DNA of 64,000 nucleotides from Micromonospora sp. WMMD882 (GTDB lineage: Bacteria > Actinomycetota > Actinomycetes > Mycobacteriales > Micromonosporaceae). The notes beneath the pieces were generated by a model that saw only the letters and a program-made list of their open reading frames with translations, ran no database searches and had not been told where the DNA came from. Both the position numbers and the translations under genes were made by a program. Positions 1 through 7,966 of this stretch are shown here, piece by piece. Position 1 is the first letter of the stretch. The number at the start of each line of letters is the position of its first letter. The stretch is from contig NZ_CP114903.1 in NCBI RefSeq assembly GCF_027497255.1, positions 1,054,001 through 1,118,000 on the forward strand, written 5' to 3'.

Positions 1-1
1 C

Positions 2-301
2 CTGGACGCGGCGCGACGGGTCGGGGCGGAGCACCCGGGCGACGAGGGCGTCGTCGTGGATCTCGTCGCGCTGGTCCGCAAGTCGCTGGTCACCGTGGAC
101 ACCACCTGCGCCCCACGCCGCTTCGCCCTGCTGAGCTGCGTGCGCGCGTACGCCGCCGACCAGCTCGACGCCCCGGCCACGGGGGAACGCGTCCGGACCG
201 GACGCCTCCGGTCCGGACGCGGCCGAGCCGGGAGCGGCCGAACCGGCGCGGTGACGCCGTACGTGCGGCGGGTCGCGGTCAGCCGGGTCGTCGCACGGTG
301 A
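2..301 (+). CDS. C-terminal fragment of an AfsR/LuxR-type regulatory ATPase (partial)
   Basis: The reading frame is open from the window edge and ends at 301. It carries the pattern VxLVRKSLV followed by RFALLSCVRAYAADQL, which matches the end of the nucleotide-binding region of large BTAD/ATPase or LuxR-type regulators (usual form: LVDKSLV...RFRLLETVRAYA). Family members normally continue for some hundreds of residues as helical repeats. Here the conserved block is followed only by a low-complexity Arg/Gly/Ser tail and a stop. That suggests C-terminal truncation or an upstream frame change. The last 23 bases overlap the end of the DUF2071 gene on the other strand. The function in the cell cannot be assigned because the N-terminus lies outside the window. 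Confidence 0.5.
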   Translation: MDAARRVGAEHPGDEGVVVDLVALVRKSLVTVDTTCAPRRFALLSCVRAYAADQLDAPATGERVRTGRLRSGRGRAGSGRTGAVTPYVRRVAVSRVVAR

Positions 302-1022
302 CCGGCGGGCCGAACACCACCGGGACGCCGGGGGAGTACAGCACGCTCACCGGTGGCCCGGTCGGCGTCGGCAGGCCGGCGGCGGCGACCAGTTCGTCGT
401 CCAGGCGCAGCAACTCGGCGCGGCGCAGCGGCCAGCGGGGATGCCAGTTCGACAGGCGCAGCGTGCGGCCGTACGCGCTGGTGTGCAGCGCCCAGCGGGC
501 GGTGAGGAAGTGCTCCAGCGGGGTCGGCTCGTCGACCGGCTCGCCCACCCGGACGGTCATCCGGCTGGTCGCGCCGGTCGGGCCGGGCCAGCGCCTGCGG
601 CAGCGGTAGGTGCGCAGGTCGCCGTCCCGCTCCATCCGCATCGCCGACCACAGGTACGGCAGCCCGAGCGTCACCCGGGCGACCAGCACCGGCAACAGCC
701 GGGAGGCGTCGAGCGAGCGGAACACCACGGCCCGCCGGCCGGTGTCGTCGACGGAGTAGAGCCGGACGTTGGTCTCCCAGAAGCTGCCGAGGTACGGCAC
801 CGCCGGCCCCCGGCCGAGCCCCACCCCGACCATCCGGAAGGCGATCAGGCCGACGTGACTGGTCCCGTCGACGGTGTCCGGTCGGGTCCCGGCGGGCAGC
901 AGGGGCGCGACCTGCGCCGGTGGCACCGCCCAGTGGAGGAAGGTCAGATCCCGCCAGGACTGCCGCAGGATCGCCGGGGAGAGATCTGCCGCGGGCGCGG
1001 GTTCCACCGCCTCGATGTCCAT
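279..1022 (-). CDS. DUF2071 (YqjF-like) protein
   Basis: A protein of 247 residues with the features of the DUF2071/YqjF family: an N-terminal QSWRDLTFLHW block, then PPAQVAPLLPAGT and a VGLIAFRM strand, and a long beta-rich body with a PYLGSFWETNVRLY segment. The family shares a fold with acetoacetate decarboxylases, but its reaction is unknown. There is no signal peptide or membrane segment, so it is probably cytoplasmic. The ATG at 1022 is followed directly by a normal N-terminus for the family. It appears to be a single-gene unit, because the next leftward gene ends at 1140, upstream of it. Confidence 0.85.
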   Translation of the reverse strand: MDIEAVEPAPAADLSPAILRQSWRDLTFLHWAVPPAQVAPLLPAGTRPDTVDGTSHVGLIAFRMVGVGLGRGPAVPYLGSFWETNVRLYSVDDTGRRAVVFRSLDASRLLPVLVARVTLGLPYLWSAMRMERDGDLRTYRCRRRWPGPTGATSRMTVRVGEPVDEPTPLEHFLTARWALHTSAYGRTLRLSNWHPRWPLRRAELLRLDDELVAAAGLPTPTGPPVSVLYSPGVPVVFGPPVTVRRPG

Positions 1023-1139
1023 CCATCCATAGTGGCCTGCCCGGCCCGGACGCCGGTCACCGGCCCGCGACTGTTCCCCCGCGGGGGCGGTTGGGCTGCT
1101 CCGTCGCGCGGCGGGCTACGGCTGGCCGGCCAGCGCGGG

Positions 1140-1916
1140 CTACGGCTGGCCGGCCAGCGCGCCGACGAACAGGAGCCCGAAGTACGACGCCCCGCAGCAG
1201 AGCGTGATCCCGTTGATCCCGATCGCGAGGAGCGCGCAGGTCCGGTCGGCGCTGCCCGGAGCGGGCCGACGGCTCAGGGCGACGATGCCCAGCACCAGGC
1301 TGACCGGCCCGCACACGAGGGTGAGCAGCAACGCGAGCACCCCGAGCGACATGCCCGACGACGGCCCTGGCGGGCCCGGCGGCGGGTAGCCGCGCCGTGG
1401 ACCGTACGGCGGCGGGAACGGGTACGCCTGCGGCGGCGGGTACGGCGGCCGACGCGGATACGACGGGTCGTGCGGGTACGGCGGGGAAGACGGCGGATCG
1501 GGGAGGAACTCGGTCACCACCGGCCCCGACGGTGGCGCGTCGGGCCGCCAGCCCGGCCGGGGCGGGTCGGCCGCGCCGCCGACCACGTCCGGATCGTCCC
1601 AGAGCGAGGCGGGCGGCTCGTCCCACCCGGAGGTCGGCGCGTCGTCCCAGGGCGAGGCGGGTGGGGCGGTGACCGGCTCGTCCGACCCGGCGTCCCGCCG
1701 GCGGTCGTACTCGCGACGGGTCTCCGGGTCGCTCAGCACGTCCCGGGCGACGTTGAGCAGGGTGGCCGCGTGCAGGTCGCCGGTGGCCGCGTCGGGGTGC
1801 ACGGTTCGCACCTTCCGCCGGTAGGCGGCGAGGATCTGCTCCGGCCCGGCCGTCCGGGGCACCCCGAGGACCTCGTACGGATCCCGACCGCCCAGGTCAC
1901 GCAGGGACGGGCTCAC
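1140..1916 (-). CDS. J-domain protein with Pro-rich linker and DUF4190-like membrane tail
   Basis: A protein of 258 residues. Residues 12-62 form a J domain (DPYEVLGV, HPD at 40-42, then DPETRREYDRR), the module that stimulates DnaK-type chaperones. Residues from about 90 to 175 are rich in Pro, Asp and Tyr. The C-terminus has two hydrophobic segments, one around LGVLALLLTLVCGPVSLVLG and one ending YFGLLFVGAL, which resembles DUF4190. I chose the GTG at 1916 because it overlaps the TGA of the upstream gene (GTGA) and falls just before the J domain; the longer frame upstream is a shadow. It probably recruits a chaperone to the membrane. The pairing with the Gly-rich neighbour is seen, but its meaning is unknown. 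Confidence 0.75.
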   Translation of the reverse strand: MSPSLRDLGGRDPYEVLGVPRTAGPEQILAAYRRKVRTVHPDAATGDLHAATLLNVARDVLSDPETRREYDRRRDAGSDEPVTAPPASPWDDAPTSGWDEPPASLWDDPDVVGGAADPPRPGWRPDAPPSGPVVTEFLPDPPSSPPYPHDPSYPRRPPYPPPQAYPFPPPYGPRRGYPPPGPPGPSSGMSLGVLALLLTLVCGPVSLVLGIVALSRRPAPGSADRTCALLAIGINGITLCCGASYFGLLFVGALAGQP

Positions 1917-2800
1917 CGGTTCGCGGCCTCGGCGCGGGTCAGGGTGGTGGCCCGCCAGCAGGTGGCCTCCCACGAGCGGGCGCCCGCGCCGTCCCGGTAG
2001 CCGTGGCCCACGCCCGAGCAGAAGGTCAGCGACCGTTCGTCGGTCAGGTAGCACCACAGCCGTACGACCGCGCCGCCGAGGCCGGCCGGGTTGCCGGCGT
2101 AGCTGACGTACCAGTCGCCGCGCAGCGGTCGCGGTCCGGTGAGGAACGGATCCTGGAGCAGCTGCTGCGCCCGGGCCGGCAGGAGGCCCAGGACGGCGGT
2201 GAACTCCGGCCCCAACCCGAGGTCGGCCGTCCCGCCACCGCCGGGCCCGGAACCGCCGGGCCCGGAACCGCCGGGCCCGGAACCGCCGGGCCCGGAACCG
2301 CCGGGCCAGGAGCCGATGGGTCCGGAGCCGACGGGCGTCGAGCCGCCGACGGGGGTGGAGCTGCCGAAGGGCGGACCGCCCGGCGTGGCGCCGGTGGCCT
2401 GACCACCCGGAGTGGGGCTGGCCCCGCGCACCACCACGGACCGGAAGGACTGCTCCGCCAGGTGCACGGTGACCAGCTCGTACGCGGGTTGACCGGCGGC
2501 GTTCACCGTGGGCGTCACCGCGACGAGGGCACGGGTGCCGAACACCACGGCGCCGACCCGCCCGCCGAGGTCGGTGGCCCACCAGTCGAGCACCCGTCCG
2601 ACGCGTTGGTCGACGCGGCCCCGTACGCCGGGGCTGAGCCGCTGCCAGCAGTCCTCCCGGCTGGCCACCGACTCGGTCCAGTCCACCGCGCCGGGGCGGT
2701 GCACCGGCGCGGTGGAGGTGGCGCGGGTGGCCGGCGCTCCCGGTTGCCGGGGCGCGGGCCTGCCGGACCGGAAGGGCTGCAACGACTGGTCGCCGGTCAT
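1913..2800 (-). CDS. Hypothetical protein with GGSGP repeat insert
   Basis: A protein of 295 residues that I do not recognise. The N-terminal part (about 35-115) and the C-terminal part (about 190-290) look globular and contain several Trp and Cys residues (DCWQRL, RVLDWWATDL, RLWCYLTDE, SWEATCWRATT). Between them lies a flexible stretch of four near-perfect GGSGP repeats, coded by a 15-bp tandem repeat. There is no signal peptide or transmembrane helix. Its stop overlaps the GTG start of the J-domain gene by the GTGA arrangement, so the two are co-translated and may act together. It could be a scaffold or substrate for the chaperone partner, but that is a guess from position only. Confidence 0.6.
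   Translation of the reverse strand: MTGDQSLQPFRSGRPAPRQPGAPATRATSTAPVHRPGAVDWTESVASREDCWQRLSPGVRGRVDQRVGRVLDWWATDLGGRVGAVVFGTRALVAVTPTVNAAGQPAYELVTVHLAEQSFRSVVVRGASPTPGGQATGATPGGPPFGSSTPVGGSTPVGSGPIGSWPGGSGPGGSGPGGSGPGGSGPGGGGTADLGLGPEFTAVLGLLPARAQQLLQDPFLTGPRPLRGDWYVSYAGNPAGLGGAVVRLWCYLTDERSLTFCSGVGHGYRDGAGARSWEATCWRATTLTRAEAANR
2238..2312. repeat. 15-bp tandem repeat inside the Gly-rich gene
   Basis: Four full copies and one diverged copy of a 15-bp unit (CCGCCGGGCCCGGAA on the plus strand), in frame and coding for GGSGP on the minus strand. Such a repeat can change copy number by slippage without breaking the frame. Confidence 0.8.
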
Positions 2801-2915
2801 CTGTCCTCGATCGGTGTGCGCCTGGGGTGACCCGCCGAAACGGCGGCAGGCTGGGTTCCACAGTAGAAAACCCGGCCCGCCGCTGTCGATTCGCCCTCCG
2901 TACCGTTGCGTAACG

Positions 2916-2948
2916 CCGGCCCGCCTCCCCCGAAGGGAGACGGGCCGG
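2916..2948 (-). terminator. Hairpin downstream of the SGNH hydrolase gene
   Basis: An inverted repeat of 14 bp per arm with one mismatch and a loop of about five bases (arms CCGGCCCGCCTCCC and GGGAGACGGGCCGG). It lies just beyond the stop codon of the leftward SGNH hydrolase gene. There is no U-tract, as is usual in actinobacteria. Confidence 0.6.
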
Positions 2949-2954
2949 CGCGGG

Positions 2955-4187
2955 TCAGGACGTGGCGCAGGCGGCTCCGTTGAGGGTGAACGAGGACGGC
3001 CGTCCGGCGTTGCCGGTGTGGGTGGCCTGGAAGCCGATCTCCACCGAGCCGTTCGGGGCGATCGTCCCGTTGTAGGAGACGTTGCGGGCCGTGACGGCGC
3101 CGCTGGCCGGGGCGTACGTGGCGTTCCACCCGCCGGTGATCGTCTGGCCGCCGGGCAGCGTGAACGCGAGGCTCCAGCCGTCGACCGCCGTACCGCCGAG
3201 GTTGGTGATCCGTACGGCGGCGGTGAGGCCGGCGTCCCAACTGTTGACCGTGTACGTGACCCGGCACGTCCCGGCGACCGGCGGCGGCGTGCTCGGCGGC
3301 GGCGTGCTCGGCGGGGGAGTGCTCGGCGGCGGTGTGGTGGGTGGCGGTGTGGTGGGTGGCGGTGTGGTGGGCGGCGGCGTGCCGCCGATGCTGCCCGGCA
3401 CCGACCGCAGCGCCTCGTGCCAGACGGCGGCCATCTTGCGGTAGCCGCCGGCGTTCGGGTGGATGCCGTCGGCCAGGTCGGCGAGCGTCAGCGCCCGGTA
3501 CATGTCCACCAGGTGCACCCGCCGGCCGGCGTCGGCCTTGCTCCGCACGATCCCCGGGATCGCGGAGTTGTACGTCCGGACCTGGTTGTCCGCGTTGGCG
3601 CGCGGCACGATGGTGGCGACGAAGACGTCCGCGTTCGGCGCGGTGGTGGTGATCTTGTCGATCAGGGTCGACAGTCGGGACGCCGCGCCCGACCAGTCGC
3701 CGAACATGTCGTTGGTGCCGATGTGCAGCAGCACGGTGCGGGGGTTCGTGGCCCGCAGCCAGTTCACCACGTTGGCGTCGATCTGGGCGATGGTCCAGCC
3801 CGAGTGGCCCTCGTGGTCGTGGTCGCCGAGGCTGCTCGGCCCGTTGAACATCGAGCCGACGAAGTCGACCTTGTAACCGCCGGCGACCAGGTGCTGCCAC
3901 AGGTCGATCCGGTAACCGCCGGGGACGTTGAAGCCGTCGGTGATCGAGTCGCCGAGCGGCATCACCCGGACGCCGCCGTTGGACTCGGCGTTGGCCGGGC
4001 CCGTCGCGACGGCCGCGGCGGCGACGGCGACGGCCAGGGCGAGCGCCGCGACCGCGCCGAGACGGAGCCTGCCGGCCAGGCCGCCGCGCCGGAGCCGGGC
4101 CGACGGCCGGGCGGCCGGGCGCTCGACCGGACGCGACCGGGCCGGCGGACCGCCGGGCTCGTCGGGTTGGCTGAAGGGACTGCTCAT
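2955..4187 (-). CDS. Secreted SGNH/GDSL hydrolase with C-terminal CBM2
   Basis: A secreted esterase of 410 residues. The long N-terminus (charged to about residue 44, hydrophobic to about 61, then ANA) is an export signal. The SGNH domain has block I GDSITDG (nucleophile Ser81), block III GTND and block V DGIHPN, which supplies the catalytic Asp and His. [15 protein letters not shown] linker follows. The last 100 residues form a family 2 cellulose-binding module (start CRVTYTVNSWDAG, ending LNGAAC). Enzymes of this make-up remove acetyl or other ester groups from plant cell-wall polysaccharides. I chose the ATG at 4187 because AGGAG stands six bases upstream; the longer frame would bury the signal peptide. 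Probably a single-gene unit. Confidence 0.88.
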   Translation of the reverse strand: MSSPFSQPDEPGGPPARSRPVERPAARPSARLRRGGLAGRLRLGAVAALALAVAVAAAAVATGPANAESNGGVRVMPLGDSITDGFNVPGGYRIDLWQHLVAGGYKVDFVGSMFNGPSSLGDHDHEGHSGWTIAQIDANVVNWLRATNPRTVLLHIGTNDMFGDWSGAASRLSTLIDKITTTAPNADVFVATIVPRANADNQVRTYNSAIPGIVRSKADAGRRVHLVDMYRALTLADLADGIHPNAGGYRKMAAVWHEALRSVPGSIGGTPPPTTPPPTTPPPTTPPPSTPPPSTPPPSTPPPVAGTCRVTYTVNSWDAGLTAAVRITNLGGTAVDGWSLAFTLPGGQTITGGWNATYAPASGAVTARNVSYNGTIAPNGSVEIGFQATHTGNAGRPSSFTLNGAACATS

Positions 4188-4441
4188 GGGGAACTCCTGA
4201 GGGCCGGGACGACCGGCGGCGACCAGGATGGGGAAAGGGTCGTCGGCCGGCGCATCCAGAGGGATGATCGGAACGACCCTGCCGCACGTCACCGGAGACC
4301 CGGCGCCGCGCGCCGGCGGCGGTGCGGCCGGTCGGCACGTGCCCTTCGCGCCGACCGGACCCGACGATATCGGCCCGTCCCCCACCCCGGCAACCATCGG
4401 CGTACGCCCATGGCCGCCGGGACGTGGCCGGCAGCCCCGGC

Positions 4442-4729
4442 TCAGCCGGCCGGAACCCCGCCCACCGGCACGACGGGACCGCCGCCACGCGCCGCGACCA
4501 GCAGGGCCACCAGGTCGTCCAGCGTGTCCAGACCCCGACCCGGCGTCTGGAGGTCCACCTCGACGCCGTACTCCAGCTCGACGGCGTCGACCAGACGCAA
4601 CAGGCCCAGCGAGTCCAGGCCCAGCGCGACCAGCGAGCCGCCGGCCAGCAGGTCGGCCACCGCCACGTCCCCGCCGGTGGCCTCGCTGACCAGCTCGGCG
4701 ACCCGTTCCCGCAGCTCCACGACAGTCAT
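4442..4729 (-). CDS. Stand-alone acyl/peptidyl carrier protein
   Basis: A carrier protein of 95 residues. The phosphopantetheine site LGLDSLGLLRLVD is intact, with the modified Ser at residue 40; helix I (VVELRERVAELVSEATG) and the later VDLQTPGRGLDTLDDLVALL are typical. It is the last gene of the leftward NRPS operon and its ATG overlaps the TGA of the C-A-T module (ATGA), so translation is coupled. A free carrier next to an acyl-AMP ligase suggests it holds the activated acyl starter or an extra building block that a condensation domain then uses. Which enzyme loads it is not shown by sequence. The 250 bp downstream hold no gene. Confidence 0.85.
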   Translation of the reverse strand: MTVVELRERVAELVSEATGGDVAVADLLAGGSLVALGLDSLGLLRLVDAVELEYGVEVDLQTPGRGLDTLDDLVALLVAARGGGPVVPVGGVPAG

Positions 4730-7700
4730 CGCGACTCCTCTCCGGCCTCTCGGATGAACGCGGCGATCTCCGCGATGGTGGGGGTGTCGAAGAACGCGTC
4801 CAACGGCACCTCGACCCCGATCCGCTGGGCGATCCGCCCGCTGATCCGGGTGATCGTCAAGGAGTGTCCGCCCAGGTCGAACAGGTCCTCGTGCGGGCCG
4901 ATGTCCGGGATCCGCAACACGTCCTGCCAGATCTCCCGCAGCGTCTCGACCAGTGGGTCGCCCTCGGTCGACGACGCCTCCCCGCCGGCCGCCGGACGCG
5001 CCGCGGGGGCCGGCAACGCGGCCCGGTCGATCTTCCCGTTCGGGCTGACCGGCAACCGGTCCAGCACCATCCAGTCGGCCGGCAGCATCACCGCCGGCAG
5101 CCGGGCCGCCAGATGCCCGCGCAGGTCGGCCGGCTCCGGCACGTCGGCCCCCGGCCGGACCACCAGGTACGCCACCAGCCGGGGGTCGTCCCCGTCGCCG
5201 GGATCGTGCCGTACCACGGTCGCCCCGGCCACCGCCGGGTGCTCCAGCAGACCGGCGGTGATCTCGCCCAGCTCGATCCGGTGCCCCCGGATCTTCACCT
5301 GGTCGTCGGCCCGACCGAGGAAGTCGATCCGGCCGTCCGGCAACCACCGGCACCGGTCCCCGGTGCGGTAGAGGCGCTCCCCGGGCCCGGCCGCCGCGTC
5401 CGGGCCGGCATCGGTCCCGCCCGGGCCGGCATCGGTCCCGCCCGGGGCGGCATCGGCCCCGCCCGGGGCGGTGACGAACCGCTCGGCGGTCAGGTCGTCC
5501 CGGCCCAGGTAGCCGGCCGCCAGCCCGGCCCCGGCCAGGCACAGCTCGCCGGGCAGCCCGACCGGCACCGGCCGCAGCGCGTCGTCGAGCAGGTACGCGC
5601 GGACGTTGGGCAGCGGACGGCCGATGGTCACCTCGTCCGGGTCGGCCGCGACGTCCGCCATGGTGGCGTAGATCGTCGCCTCGGTCGGCCCGTACCCGTT
5701 GACCAGTCGACGCACCCGGGCCCGCAGCTCGGCCGCCAGCGGCACCGGCAGCGCCTCGCCACCGGCGACCGCCACCAGCGGCTCCGTCCCGTCGACGCCG
5801 AGGCCCGCCTCCAGCAGCACCCGCCAACCGGACGGGGTGGCCTGCGCGTGCGTCACCCCGTGCGCGCGGACCAGCCGCAGCACGCCGGCCCCGTCCAGCG
5901 CGCTCACCGCGGCGGCGACCACCACCCGGCCGCCGGTGACCAGCGGCAGGAACACCTCCACCCCGGAGATGTCGAACGACAGCGAGGTCAGGTGCAGCCA
6001 ACGGTCGGTCGGTCGGCTGTCCAGGGTGTCCCGGACGGCGAGCAGCAGGTTCGCCAGCGCGTCGTGCCGGACCGCGACGCCCTTGGGTCGGCCGGTCGAG
6101 CCGGAGGTGTACAGCACGTACGCCAGGTCGTCCGGCCCCGGCGACCCGGCCGTCCCGGCGGCCTCGTCCGTCCCGTCGACCGGGACCTGTCCGTCGCCTC
6201 CGGCCGGTCCGTCGAGTACGGCCGGTCCGTCCGGGTCGAGCAGGTGGGCCGGGTCGTCGAGGACCAGCGTCGGGCGGGCCGGATCCAGCCCGGCCGCAGT
6301 GCCGGCGGCGGTCACCACCAGCGCCGGAGCGGCGTCGGCGAGGATCAGCTCCTGCCGGGCCACCGGATGCCCGGGATCGACCGGCAGGTACGCCGCCCGG
6401 CAGCGCAGCACCGCCAACAGCGTCACCACCGCCGCCCAGGACCGGTCCAGCGCCACCCCGACCAGGTCACCCGGGCGCACGCCCCGCTCCCGCAGCCGCC
6501 CGGCCAGCCGGACGGTGGCCGCGTCGAGCTGCGCGTAGGTGAGCGTCAGGTCCCCGTCCACCACGGCCACCGCGTCCGGGGTGGCCCGGGTCCGCTCGGC
6601 GACCAGCGCCGACACGGTGACCCCTTCCGGGTACGCCCGGGTGGTGTCGTTCCAGGCGCGCAGCACCAGCTCCCGCTCCTCGGCGGGCAGCAGCGGCAGC
6701 TCGGCCACCGGCCGCGTCGGGTCGGCCACCACGGCGGCCAGCAGGGTCCGCAGGTGCCCGCCGACCCGGGCCACCGCGTCGGCGTCCCAGGCCGTCGGGC
6801 TGTGCTGGAGGCTGACGGTCAGCCCGGTCGGGGCGTCCACCATCTGCACGTGCAGCGCGTTGCGCGCCGCGCCGCCGAACAGCGCCCACTCGACCCGGCT
6901 GGCCACCCCCTCGAAGACCGGCTCGGCGTCCCGCCGCCGGTAGCCCACCGACACCGGGGTCAGCGCGGGGGCCGGACGGAGGCCGCCGACCGCGTGCGCC
7001 AGCGGCACCGCGCGGAACCGGTACCGCTCCCGCAGTTGCGCGCGGACCGCGCGGACGTACCCGGCGACGTCGCCGGTGGCCGGGGCGACGTGGGTGGGCA
7101 GCTCGTTGACGAACAACCCGACCTGGTCGGCCTGCGCCGGCGTACGGGTGGACAGCCCGACGCCGACCGGCGCGCCCGGGTTGCCGTACCGGGCCAGCAG
7201 CGCGTGCACCACGGCGAGCAGCAGCTCGAAGCGGGTCACGCCGAGCGCGGCGGCCGTCCGGCCGACCCCGTCGACCAGCTCGCCGGGCAGCTCCACGTCG
7301 ACCGTCGCGCCCGGCTCCGCGGCGGCCGGCGCCCGCCGTAGGCCGGGCAGCGTCACGTCACCCGGGCCGGTCCAGTGCCGCGCCCAGTACGCCCGGGCCG
7401 CCGGCAGCGCCCCGCCGACCAGGTCCTGCTCGGCGGTGGCGTGCCCGGCGTACCCGTCCGCCGGCGGCGGCAGGTCGACGGGCCGTCCGGCCCGCGCGGC
7501 GGCGTAGCCGGCGGCCAGGTCCCGGACCAGCACGTCCTTGCTCATCCCGTCGAAGACCAGGTGGTGCGCGCAGACCAGCAGCAGATGCGTCCCGTCGGCG
7601 GCGGTGAGCAGGGTGAACCGGGCCAGCGGGCCGACCGTCGGGTCGTGCCGGCGGCGGATCTCCTCGGCGACCCGCCCGTCGGTCAGCTCCCCGGACGTCA

Positions 7701-7938
7701 CCACCGGCCGGCTCTCGGCGGGCGCCAGCCGGGGCGTGCCGTCGTCGTCGACGACGACCCGGGTGGCCAGGACGGGATGCCGGGCGGTCACCGCCGCGCA
7801 CGCCTCGAGCAGCGCCCGGCGGTCCAGCTCCGCGCCGAACCGGATGCCCAGCGCCATGTGGTACGCCGTGCCGGCCACCCCGGCCTGCTCGGTGAACCAG
7901 ACGGCGTGCTGCGCGTATGTCGTCTCGGCGGCGCCCAC
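4726..7938 (-). CDS. Non-ribosomal peptide synthetase module, C-A-T
   Basis: A one-module NRPS of 1070 residues. The condensation domain fills about 1-420 with HHLVFDG (second His126). The adenylation domain (about 440-965) has YTSGSTGRPKG, NGYGPTE, YRTGDR and NGKID. The carrier domain follows, with GGHSL (Ser1026). Reading the substrate pocket by eye gives roughly D-I-V-Q-V-G-G-I-Y-K, closest in my memory to glycine-type codes (DILQLGLIWK); treat this as tentative. A short PGG(A/T)DA repeat near 5400-5475 is inserted before the YRTGD motif, probably a flexible loop. There is no thioesterase, so the product passes in trans, presumably to or from the NRPS-MFS protein. It is fourth-to-last in coupling order: its stop overlaps the carrier protein start. 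Confidence 0.9.
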   Translation of the reverse strand: MGAAETTYAQHAVWFTEQAGVAGTAYHMALGIRFGAELDRRALLEACAAVTARHPVLATRVVVDDDGTPRLAPAESRPVVTSGELTDGRVAEEIRRRHDPTVGPLARFTLLTAADGTHLLLVCAHHLVFDGMSKDVLVRDLAAGYAAARAGRPVDLPPPADGYAGHATAEQDLVGGALPAARAYWARHWTGPGDVTLPGLRRAPAAAEPGATVDVELPGELVDGVGRTAAALGVTRFELLLAVVHALLARYGNPGAPVGVGLSTRTPAQADQVGLFVNELPTHVAPATGDVAGYVRAVRAQLRERYRFRAVPLAHAVGGLRPAPALTPVSVGYRRRDAEPVFEGVASRVEWALFGGAARNALHVQMVDAPTGLTVSLQHSPTAWDADAVARVGGHLRTLLAAVVADPTRPVAELPLLPAEERELVLRAWNDTTRAYPEGVTVSALVAERTRATPDAVAVVDGDLTLTYAQLDAATVRLAGRLRERGVRPGDLVGVALDRSWAAVVTLLAVLRCRAAYLPVDPGHPVARQELILADAAPALVVTAAGTAAGLDPARPTLVLDDPAHLLDPDGPAVLDGPAGGDGQVPVDGTDEAAGTAGSPGPDDLAYVLYTSGSTGRPKGVAVRHDALANLLLAVRDTLDSRPTDRWLHLTSLSFDISGVEVFLPLVTGGRVVVAAAVSALDGAGVLRLVRAHGVTHAQATPSGWRVLLEAGLGVDGTEPLVAVAGGEALPVPLAAELRARVRRLVNGYGPTEATIYATMADVAADPDEVTIGRPLPNVRAYLLDDALRPVPVGLPGELCLAGAGLAAGYLGRDDLTAERFVTAPGGADAAPGGTDAGPGGTDAGPDAAAGPGERLYRTGDRCRWLPDGRIDFLGRADDQVKIRGHRIELGEITAGLLEHPAVAGATVVRHDPGDGDDPRLVAYLVVRPGADVPEPADLRGHLAARLPAVMLPADWMVLDRLPVSPNGKIDRAALPAPAARPAAGGEASSTEGDPLVETLREIWQDVLRIPDIGPHEDLFDLGGHSLTITRISGRIAQRIGVEVPLDAFFDTPTIAEIAAFIREAGEESR

Positions 7939-7966
7939 GTGCTCTCCCCGGGTCTTTCGATGGTGG

